NCBI GenBank assembly: GCA_965206015.1
Contig: CBDBIW010000015.1
Location: 744,001 to 808,000, forward strand
Reading direction: 5' to 3'
DNA length: 64,000 nucleotides
Source of the DNA: JAJCYL01 sp965206015
GTDB lineage: Bacteria; Bacteroidota; Bacteroidia; Cytophagales; Cyclobacteriaceae
Part shown: in pieces, positions 1 through 6,671 of the stretch
Layout of the letters: every line of letters begins with the position of its first letter
Position numbering within the stretch: the stretch's first letter is position 1
Made by a program: the position numbers and the translations under genes
Notes under the pieces: generated by a model
Database searches by the model: none
Seen by the model: the letters and a program-made list of their open reading frames with translations, nothing else
What the model was told of the DNA's origin: nothing

Positions 1-934
1 TGTCCTGATAGATTTGTACTTTTAATCATGATGTTTTGTATGTGGTACTCAATCATCATCAACTTTAGCGGGGAAGTCAAATACCTTGCTATTGTATTTT
101 ATCAAGAATCACAACCCCTGTTAATATATTAGTCGGATGACAGTATTTTAAAATCAATAATTTGGTTTTGAGAAGAGTGTTTATACCTAAGGCTGATTAT
201 AGTTTTGGAGAAGACCACCCTGACTATGCCAATAAAACTACCATAATGGGTCAAAAGAACTTTGTATGGCTTTTTGTAATCGTTTGTTCGGTGTTTTTGG
301 ATCCAAATGTGCCTTCATGGGTACCGGCCATAAACTATGATGGCCAAAAGTTTTCCTTCCTAAGAGAAATAATAATGCTGTCCTGTGCATTTTTCAGTTA
401 CAAATTTGCCAGCATTGATGCTCTAAGGAGTAATGATTTCAATTTTGAACCAATTAGAGAAGTTGCCTTCATATTCGTTGGCATTTTTGGAACCATGATG
501 CCAGCACTGGAACTTGTTGGAAACTTTGCTGAAAATCCCCCGAAGGACCTCAAATGATTACTCATAACACACTCTAATGGGGCACTGGGTGATTATCCGG
601 GGTATTGGATAATGCTCCAGCCTATATAAATTTCCTCACAACTGCGATGGCTGCGAAGGGAGCAGAAATCACTAATACCTCAGATGTAATGAGCTTCAGT
701 CAGGGTGGTTACGAAAATTCTATTATCTATCTGAAAGCCATCTCAGTCGCTGCGGTGTTTTTTGGGTCCATGACATACATAGGTAATGGTCCCAACTTTA
801 TGGTGAAATCAATTGCCGGACAAGTGGGCATAATAATGCTTTCTTTCTTTGGATATCTCATCCGGTATTCAATACCGATACTTCTGTCCCTTTTTATAAT
901 TGTCTGGATCCTCTTCTTCTATCTGACTGGTTAA
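1..934 (+). pseudogene. Broken NhaD-type Na+/H+ antiporter, 3' part
   Basis: The translated pieces resemble the C-terminal half of the ArsB/NhaD (citrate transporter-like) sodium:proton antiporters of Bacteroidota. Positions 162-557 encode the stretch with NDFNFEPIREVAFIFVGIF, and 605-934 encode DNAPAYINFL through FGSMTYIGNGPNFMVKSIAG to the natural end. Between them the frame shifts at about 557. In the restored frame the sequence reads ITHNTL, stop (TAA), WGTG, stop (TGA), LSGVLDNAPAY, so there is one frameshift plus two nonsense codons. The reading frame upstream of 162 is also broken, with stops in all frames. The 5' half lies outside the window. The gene is inactive here; the family call is firm and the ion specificity unknown. 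Confidence 0.8.
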
Positions 935-2174
935 CAATTAGTTGATCGATTGGCCTTATAGATTTCTCGATAATATCGCAGCAGTCATGTATCTGGTCCT
1001 CTGTCATAACCAGCGGTGGCGCAAAACGAATAATGTTGCCATGAGTAGGTTTCGCAAGAAGGCCATTCTGCTTCAATTTCAGGCAAATATTCCAGGCTGT
1101 TTTACTCTCAGGAGAATCATTAATAACAATTGCATTTAACAAACCTTTGCCCCTCACCAATTGAACCAATTCATTTTGTTGAATGAAATTTTCCATTCTT
1201 CCCCGGAAAATTTCTCCAAGTTTCATTGCATTGCCTGCAAGATTTTCGTCTTTAACAACTTCTAAAGCAGCCATTGCTACTTTACTCCCTAAAGGATTAC
1301 CTCCAAATGTTGAACCATGTTGGCCAGGCTGAATGACTTCCATAATATGATTATCAGCCAGAACAGCTGAAACTGGATACGCACCACCAGCCAACGCCTT
1401 GCCTAAAATGAGTATATCTGGCCTTGCATCTTCATAATCGGTGGCCAGTAATTTTCCTGTTCGGGCGATACCGGTTTGAATTTCGTCTCCAATAAAAAGA
1501 ACATTGTTGGATTGACAAGTCTTTTTAACAGCTGCCAGATAACCCTCATCCGGAACGAATACACCTGCTTCTCCTTGAATCGGTTCAATTAGCACTCCAG
1601 CTACTGAGGGATCACTGACTTCATTTTCCAAAGCAACGATGTCATTGTATGGTATTTTTCCAAAACCTGTAGTTAGCGGACCATAGTTATTATAGGCATC
1701 TGGATCATTAGAAAAACTGATAATTGTAGTAGTTCTCCCATGAAAATTCCCGTCAAAAACTACAATTTTGGCTTGATTCTGAGCAACTCCTTTTTTTTCA
1801 TATCCCCACTTTCGGCAAAGTTTTATTGCTGTTTCAACCCCTTCAGCACCGGTATTCATTGGCAGGACCTTGTCGTAACCGAAGTACTTAGTTACAAATT
1901 CCTCATACATTCCTAATGCATCACTATAGAATGCCCTTGAAGTCAAGGTCAGCGTTTCGGCCTGTTCTTTTAAGGTGTTAATAATTTTGGGATGGCAATG
2001 CCCTTGATTTACTGCCGAATAAGCAGATAGAAAATCATAATACTTCTTTCCCTCTACATCCCAAACAAATACACCTTCACCCCTTGACAGTACAGCAGGA
2101 AGTGGGTGATAGTTATGAGCCCCATAAGTTTTTGCTAATTCGATAGCCGATTGGCTGTTCATGGCCAAGTCCAT
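894..2174 (-). CDS. rocD: Ornithine aminotransferase
   Basis: Class III PLP-dependent aminotransferase that converts ornithine and 2-oxoglutarate to glutamate semialdehyde and glutamate, linking arginine and proline metabolism. The 426-residue product has the substrate-site segment SAYSAVNQGHCHP (50-62), NTGAEGVETAIKLCRKW (107-123), the GDEIQTGIARTGK motif (229-241) and the Schiff-base lysine K259 in LGKALAGGAYP. Ornithine aminotransferases usually have about 400-410 residues. The last 15 or so (VNQSDRRRGSRQL) look like read-through, and the 3' end lies antisense to the last codons of the decayed antiporter gene. A start at Met5 (2162) is equally possible. It is divergent from the DUF5522 gene, with a TACTTTTG -7 element between them. 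Confidence 0.93.
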   Translation of the reverse strand: MDLAMNSQSAIELAKTYGAHNYHPLPAVLSRGEGVFVWDVEGKKYYDFLSAYSAVNQGHCHPKIINTLKEQAETLTLTSRAFYSDALGMYEEFVTKYFGYDKVLPMNTGAEGVETAIKLCRKWGYEKKGVAQNQAKIVVFDGNFHGRTTTIISFSNDPDAYNNYGPLTTGFGKIPYNDIVALENEVSDPSVAGVLIEPIQGEAGVFVPDEGYLAAVKKTCQSNNVLFIGDEIQTGIARTGKLLATDYEDARPDILILGKALAGGAYPVSAVLADNHIMEVIQPGQHGSTFGGNPLGSKVAMAALEVVKDENLAGNAMKLGEIFRGRMENFIQQNELVQLVRGKGLLNAIVINDSPESKTAWNICLKLKQNGLLAKPTHGNIIRFAPPLVMTEDQIHDCCDIIEKSIRPIDQLIVNQSDRRRGSRQL

Positions 2175-2217
2175 ACTATTTTTGGGTTGATTTAAACAAA
2201 AAATAATAATCCTGGTT

Positions 2218-2225
2218 CAAAAGTA
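2218..2225 (-). promoter_or_regulatory. Candidate -7 promoter element of rocD
   Basis: On the minus strand these bases read TACTTTTG, a full match to the Bacteroidota -7 consensus TAnnTTTG. A TTTG lies 16 bases upstream and could serve as the -33 element, although the spacing is a little short. The site is about 45 bases before the rocD start. Inferred from sequence only. Confidence 0.45.
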
Positions 2226-2258
2226 GTGAAGTCGGAAGAAACAAATCAGCAATCCAAT

Positions 2259-2399
2259 ATGTCATTAGGTAAGGAGGATTTTTATCTCACCTTCGATGGA
2301 TTTACGGTCTTTACCGAAAAGTATCATCTAAAGCGAGGCTTTTGCTGTAAAAGCAGTTGCAGGTATTGCCCTTATGGGTTTAGAAAGGGTCAGGATTAA
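2259..2399 (+). CDS. DUF5522 small cysteine-motif protein
   Basis: A 46-codon gene whose product begins MSLGKEDFYLTFDGF and contains FTEKYHLKRGFCCKSS followed by CRYCPYGFRKGQD. The CC-x3-C-x2-CPYGF block and the preceding VFTEKYHLKRG are the hallmarks of DUF5522, a family of very short proteins common in Bacteroidota with relatives in eukaryotes. No biochemical role is known to me; four clustered cysteines suggest metal binding, which is inference. The ATG at 2259 is the only Met start. The frame is open back to 2196, so a GTG start at 2226 (11 residues longer) cannot be excluded. It stands alone, divergent from rocD, with no terminator visible after it. Confidence 0.8.
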   Translation: MSLGKEDFYLTFDGFTVFTEKYHLKRGFCCKSSCRYCPYGFRKGQD

Positions 2400-2531
2400 A
2401 AGCCTTTGCAAAGCATTCTAATCTGTGATCTTCTTTGAAGATTCTGAGAATTTATTTTAATGCATACCCCATTGGATGTGTTTTCACCATTTATTTTGTG
2501 TAAATTAGAAGTATAATTCCTGTTCCACACA

Positions 2532-3698
2532 ATGATTCAACGGTCGATCTCTCAGGGAGTCCTTCGCTTATCACAAAAAGTACCTGTGATTACAGTTACG
2601 GGCCCTCGGCAATCTGGCAAAACAACTCTTGTCAAGGAACTCTTTAAGGACTACAGCTATGTCAATATGGAAGATCAGCGGGTCAAACAATTTGCAGAGG
2701 AAGATATCGCTGGTTTTTTTAGCACTTATCCCGAAAAAATAATCATTGACGAGACTCAATTAGCACCGAAATTATTTTCACAAATCCAGATTCTTGTGGA
2801 CCAATCGGGACAGAAAGGACAATTCATTCTTACCGGTTCGCAAAATTTTCAATTGTTATCTAATATTTCTCAAAGCCTAGCTGGCCGTACCTCTATTTTC
2901 AATCTCCTTCCATTCTCAATAGATGAACTTAAAACAACTAGCCATTGGAATAACCAATATGAATTCTTCCTTCAAACGGGTTTTTATCCTCGTCTGTATG
3001 ACCAGAATATAGCTGCAGGTGATTGGTTACCAGACTACATCAGTACATATATTGAAAGAGATGTAAGAAAGATGGTCAATGTAACTGATTTAAACAGATT
3101 CAGGGCTTTTTTGAAAATGTGCGCCGGTCATCTTGGCCAGATCGTTAATTTTACAAAGATGGCGAGTGAAATAGGTGTTACCTACAAAACAATTCAAAGC
3201 TGGATATCAATCTTAGAAACAAGCTACATCCTATTCTTATTACCCCCTTATTTCAGAAATTTTAACAAACGTATAATCCGTTCCCCAAAGTTATATTTCT
3301 ATGACTCAGGATTAGCTTGTTCTTTGATGAATATTACTTCACCTGATCAATTAGATTTTCATTTTGCCAAAGGGGCTTTATTCGAATCTTTTATCATGGC
3401 TGAACTCATGAAACTTAAATTCAACGGTCTGCTACAGGGAGAGCTCTTTTTCTGGCGAGACAACCATGATAATGAGATTGATTGCATCATTGACAGTGGC
3501 GATAAAATCAAAGCAATAGAAATAAAATCAGGACGCACCGTCAATACGGGCTTCCTAAAGCCTATTAATTTCTTTAATAAAATAGCTACAGGCATGAACC
3601 TTAAATCTTATCTTGTTTATGGAGGAGATGAGGTTCAGAGGCGAACCAATTATGAGTTAATTAACTGGCAAAGTCTTGATCTGCTTGCTCAATCCTGA
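2532..3698 (+). CDS. AAA_14/DUF4143 ATP-binding protein
   Basis: A 388-residue protein of the AAA_14 plus DUF4143 architecture. The Walker A motif is GPRQSGKTT (24-32) and the Walker B is IIIDE (70-74). A sensor-like LTGSQNF (about 99-105) and a conserved LAGRTSIFNLLPFS follow. The C-terminal half (about 190-350) is DUF4143 with a nuclease-fold-like NEIDCII and KAIEIKSG pair, resembling a PD-(D/E)xK core. These proteins are abundant, poorly characterised and often horizontally exchanged; some have been suggested to act in DNA or stress processes, but no function is assigned here. It is a single gene on the plus strand in front of the rpmB cluster, and its frame is intact. Confidence 0.85.
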   Translation: MIQRSISQGVLRLSQKVPVITVTGPRQSGKTTLVKELFKDYSYVNMEDQRVKQFAEEDIAGFFSTYPEKIIIDETQLAPKLFSQIQILVDQSGQKGQFILTGSQNFQLLSNISQSLAGRTSIFNLLPFSIDELKTTSHWNNQYEFFLQTGFYPRLYDQNIAAGDWLPDYISTYIERDVRKMVNVTDLNRFRAFLKMCAGHLGQIVNFTKMASEIGVTYKTIQSWISILETSYILFLLPPYFRNFNKRIIRSPKLYFYDSGLACSLMNITSPDQLDFHFAKGALFESFIMAELMKLKFNGLLQGELFFWRDNHDNEIDCIIDSGDKIKAIEIKSGRTVNTGFLKPINFFNKIATGMNLKSYLVYGGDEVQRRTNYELINWQSLDLLAQS

Positions 3699-3796
3699 AA
3701 AGTAATCTCTGGAAACAAAAATGAATTCGCAGCGTGGTCTTTTCTTTTTAAGATTTTCTTGGGATATTTGCACTCCTTTTCTCAAAAGCAATAGAG

Positions 3797-4036
3797 ATGT
3801 CAAAAATTTGTGAAGTAACAGGCAAAAGGCCAATGTCGGGAAACAATGTTTCTCACGCCCATAATAAAACAAAGAGAAAATTCTATCCAAATCTTCAAAC
3901 AAAGAGATTTTATATTCCTGAAAAAGGCACATGGATAACTTTGAAAGTCTCCTCAGCAGGTTTAAGAACCATTAACAAAAATGGAATTACATCTGTGTTG
4001 AAGAAGGCTCAAGAAAATGGATACGTTGTATTATAG
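3797..4036 (+). CDS. rpmB: 50S ribosomal protein L28
   Basis: The 79-residue product starts MSKICEVTGKRPMSGNNVSHA and carries the KTKRKFYPNLQTKRF core and the VSSAGLRTINKNG segment, all typical of L28, at the normal length. It is a large-subunit ribosomal protein. It heads the conserved Bacteroidota cluster rpmB-rpmG-DUF4295-ftsY and is followed 32 bases later by rpmG. The N-terminal cysteine is the only one, so no zinc-binding site is formed. Confidence 0.97.
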   Translation: MSKICEVTGKRPMSGNNVSHAHNKTKRKFYPNLQTKRFYIPEKGTWITLKVSSAGLRTINKNGITSVLKKAQENGYVVL

Positions 4037-4068
4037 AATTTAAGTTGTATTATAAAATTTAAATTGAG

Positions 4069-4251
4069 ATGGCAAAAAAAGGAAATAGAGTTCAGGTAAT
4101 ATTAGAGTGCACAGATCACAGGAATAGCGGTATGCCTGGAGCCTCTCGATATATCACTACCAAGAATCGTAAGAACACACCAGACAGGCTTGAAATGAAG
4201 AAGTATAATCCTGTTTTGAAAAAATATACCGTACACAAAGAAATTAAGTAA
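4069..4251 (+). CDS. rpmG: 50S ribosomal protein L33
   Basis: The 60-residue product MAKKGNRVQVILECTDH... with SRYITTKNRKNTPDRLEMKKY is a standard L33. Only one cysteine is present, so this is the zinc-independent (C-minus) form. The stop codon is two bases before the ATG of the DUF4295 gene, which implies translational coupling and one transcript. L33 binds near the E site of the large subunit. Confidence 0.97.
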   Translation: MAKKGNRVQVILECTDHRNSGMPGASRYITTKNRKNTPDRLEMKKYNPVLKKYTVHKEIK

Positions 4252-4253
4252 TT

Positions 4254-4406
4254 ATGGCAAAGAAAGTAGTTGCAACGCTGAAACAAGCTGATACCAAGGC
4301 CTATGCTAAAGTGGTCAAAGCGATCAAATCTGAAAAAACAGGAGCCTATACCTTCAAAGAAGAAATGGTGCCGTTGGAAATGGTAAAAGACGTGCTTGCC
4401 AGCTAA
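4254..4406 (+). CDS. DUF4295 small protein
   Basis: A 50-codon gene, MAKKVVATLKQADTKAYAKV to VKDVLAS, that matches DUF4295, a short lysine-rich Bacteroidota family found between rpmG and ftsY. Its position in the L28-L33 operon, size and basic N-terminus suggest a ribosome-associated role, which is inference. It begins two bases after the rpmG stop and is followed by a rho-independent terminator at 4433-4455, so it closes the ribosomal part of the cluster. Confidence 0.9.
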   Translation: MAKKVVATLKQADTKAYAKVVKAIKSEKTGAYTFKEEMVPLEMVKDVLAS

Positions 4407-4432
4407 CCCTTTATCAAAATAAGATATCATTG

Positions 4433-4455
4433 GTCCCTTTTTTAGGGACTTTTTT
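4433..4455 (+). terminator. Rho-independent terminator after DUF4295
   Basis: GTCCCT (4433-4438) pairs with AGGGAC (4444-4449) around a five-base T loop and is followed directly by six T. It separates the rpmB-rpmG-DUF4295 unit from ftsY. Confidence 0.8.
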
Positions 4456-4479
4456 GTTTACACTTCATCAACCCTTTAT

Positions 4480-5433
4480 ATGTCACTTTTTGGAATCTTC
4501 TCGAAAGAAAAAAAAGAGTCGCTCGACAAAGGTCTCGAAAAATCTAAAGACAGCTTTTTAACTAAGCTCGGAAGAACTGTCGTTGGAAAATCTCAAGTTG
4601 ATGTTGAAGTATTAGACGACCTGGAAGAGGTTCTGATTTCCTCTGATGTGGGTGTTCAAACTACAGTTAAGATAATAGATAGAATAGAGCAAAGGGTCGT
4701 TCGAGACAAGTTCCTAAATGCTGATGAGCTGAATAAAATTCTCAGAGAGGAGATTGCTGGCCTTTTATCGGAAAATAATACTGACGATTACAGTGACTTT
4801 CAATTATCAGAAATCGCCAAACCATATGTGATCCTGGTTGTAGGTGTAAATGGAGTTGGTAAAACGACCACAATTGGTAAGCTCGCACATAATTTAAAAA
4901 ATGCCGGTAAACAAGTAATATTAGGTGCCGCTGACACATTTAGGGCAGCAGCTGTAGACCAACTAATTCTGTGGGGAGAACGAGTAGGGGTGCCAGTAAT
5001 ATCACATGGCATGAATACCGACCCTGCCTCTGTGGCTTATGATGCTGTCAAACAAGCGGTTGACAGTCAAGCCGATGTTGTAATAATTGATACCGCAGGA
5101 AGGCTCCATACAAAAATCAACCTCATGAATGAGCTTTCGAAGATTAAGAAAGTCGTCCAAAAATTCATCCCAGAAGCCCCGCATGAGGTCCTGTTAGTAT
5201 TGGACGGAAGTACTGGTCAAAATGCGTTTATACAAGCCCAGGAGTTCACCAAGGCAACAGATGTCACTGCTCTGGCTATCACAAAGTTAGACGGCACTGC
5301 GAGGGGAGGAGTTGTGATTGGCATTTCGGATCAGTTCAAAATACCTGTTAAGTACATTGGTGTCGGTGAGAAAGCTGAAGACCTCCAAATTTTCAACAAA
5401 GTGGAATTTGTTGGCTCCTTTTTCAAAAACTAG
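4480..5433 (+). CDS. ftsY: Signal recognition particle receptor FtsY
   Basis: The SRP-family GTPase that docks ribosome-nascent chain-SRP complexes at the inner membrane. The 317-residue protein has an N domain (about 20-95) and a G domain with the P-loop GVNGVGKTT (122-130), then DTFRAAAVDQL, DTAGRLHT and TKLDGTARGG. It lacks the long acidic A domain of the E. coli protein, as is normal in this phylum. In many relatives rimO follows; here the next gene is on the other strand and its stop overlaps the end of ftsY by 11 bases. Confidence 0.97.
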   Translation: MSLFGIFSKEKKESLDKGLEKSKDSFLTKLGRTVVGKSQVDVEVLDDLEEVLISSDVGVQTTVKIIDRIEQRVVRDKFLNADELNKILREEIAGLLSENNTDDYSDFQLSEIAKPYVILVVGVNGVGKTTTIGKLAHNLKNAGKQVILGAADTFRAAAVDQLILWGERVGVPVISHGMNTDPASVAYDAVKQAVDSQADVVIIDTAGRLHTKINLMNELSKIKKVVQKFIPEAPHEVLLVLDGSTGQNAFIQAQEFTKATDVTALAITKLDGTARGGVVIGISDQFKIPVKYIGVGEKAEDLQIFNKVEFVGSFFKN

Positions 5434-6094
5434 GGTCAGTTTCCTTTTCCTTTCTGAACCTAAACCGGTAAAGGACATAGTAGCTTACTCCAAAGTTGTT
5501 ATTCTTTTTTGCTCTCCCAAATCCTGGTAAGTCAAAAGGGACTAATGTATCTCCTCCTGAAATTCCTTGAGAAAACTTGTACCTAATCGTATAGCCCATT
5601 GCAAAATTCGTTTTGAGCATCAATTTCATGCCAAAGGTCCATTCAAGCCAAGTCCCCTTTAGGCTATTATTTCTGGCAGTTAATTCCAGGTTATCATAAA
5701 CTTCAGATTCAACCTGGTAAGAGAGACTATTTTTAAAATTCGACTGACTATACCTGAAACCAGTAAAAATTTTGTGACCCTGGGGATTTTTAGGATTGAG
5801 CGTGAAGTCCACTCCGGTTCTGAAATAGGGCCCTTTAGTTGTAAACTCAAAGTTATTATTGCTACGGTCAATATTTTCAAAACCATATTCAAAAATCAAT
5901 AGATGATTAGCGAGATTAGTACTCAGTTGCAACTCACCCATATTTCTATCGGGAGAAGCAATACTTCGAGCAACTCCGGGAACATCAATTCCAGCCATAA
6001 AAGTATGTGGTAAGAACTTCTGGGCAGAGCTTTTCAGCAAACCAAACGAAAATACGGTAAGTAGGCTAACGAATGATTTCAATATTAATCTCAT
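5423..6094 (-). CDS. DUF6048 family outer-envelope protein
   Basis: A 223-residue secreted protein with an N-terminal signal peptide (MRLILKSFVSLLTVFSFGLL, cleaved near SSA). The body alternates hydrophobic and polar residues in amphipathic strands (YFRTGVDFTLNP, IFTGFRYSQS, WTFGMKLMLK, MGYTIRYKF, VSYYVLYRFRFRKE), as in a small outer-membrane beta barrel. It resembles DUF6048 of Bacteroidota, which is usually encoded next to a DUF6452 lipoprotein as here; the two genes overlap by 29 bases in the track-length frames (6066-6094). The function is unknown. The 3' end overlaps ftsY by 11 bases. Confidence 0.75.
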   Translation of the reverse strand: MRLILKSFVSLLTVFSFGLLKSSAQKFLPHTFMAGIDVPGVARSIASPDRNMGELQLSTNLANHLLIFEYGFENIDRSNNNFEFTTKGPYFRTGVDFTLNPKNPQGHKIFTGFRYSQSNFKNSLSYQVESEVYDNLELTARNNSLKGTWLEWTFGMKLMLKTNFAMGYTIRYKFSQGISGGDTLVPFDLPGFGRAKKNNNFGVSYYVLYRFRFRKEKETDPSF

Positions 6095-6506
6095 TTCTTA
6101 ATAGTTCATCATTCAGTACAATAAGAGTATCTGAAAACGTTTGTTTCAGAATGGTCAATTCTGAAAACTTTAGCACTAACCCACAATCTACAGATTTGAG
6201 CAATTGATTTTGTTTATAGCCCACTATTAGCGTATCGGTCATACCATCACCCTCAAATACAAATCCGGTGGCTGTATCAGTCGGATTTACTTCTAAGGTG
6301 ACTAAACTATCTGCGATGTCTTCAAAGAAGACAAATCCATTATTTATTTCGCGAATCTGACTAAAGATTTCTTCCTGGGGAATTGTATTAGTTGAGTCCA
6401 TAAACTGGATTACCAGATCTGATGAATTGGTATCATCGCAATCAGGAATGTTATTGCATGAATACAGTAAGAAAACCCCTAAACTGAAAAAGCTTATTCT
6501 CCTCAT
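6066..6506 (-). CDS. DUF6452 family lipoprotein
   Basis: I place the start at the ATG at 6506, which gives MRRISFFSLGVFLLYSC: a lipoprotein signal with the cysteine after LLYS. The open frame extends 12 codons further upstream (to 6542), but that would bury the signal peptide. The mature part, about 130 residues rich in D, S and T with strands such as LVTLEVNPTD, DTLIVGYKQN and CGLVLKFSELTI, resembles DUF6452. It is co-transcribed with and overlaps the DUF6048 gene, the usual pairing. It is presumably an envelope lipoprotein of unknown role. Confidence 0.75.
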   Translation of the reverse strand: MRRISFFSLGVFLLYSCNNIPDCDDTNSSDLVIQFMDSTNTIPQEEIFSQIREINNGFVFFEDIADSLVTLEVNPTDTATGFVFEGDGMTDTLIVGYKQNQLLKSVDCGLVLKFSELTILKQTFSDTLIVLNDELLRNEINIEIIR

Positions 6507-6671
6507 AAAGGCCGCAAAGTTATAGTAAAATCTAAACCTCATTTTTGATTTACTTGTCCGTCCAACTCTTCTCTATAAAAAATCATTGTTATTAAGTGAT
6601 TGTCATTCAATGTTTAACTCATGGTGATAGCACATTAATTACTAATTTCGCCGGATAACTTATTTTGATTA

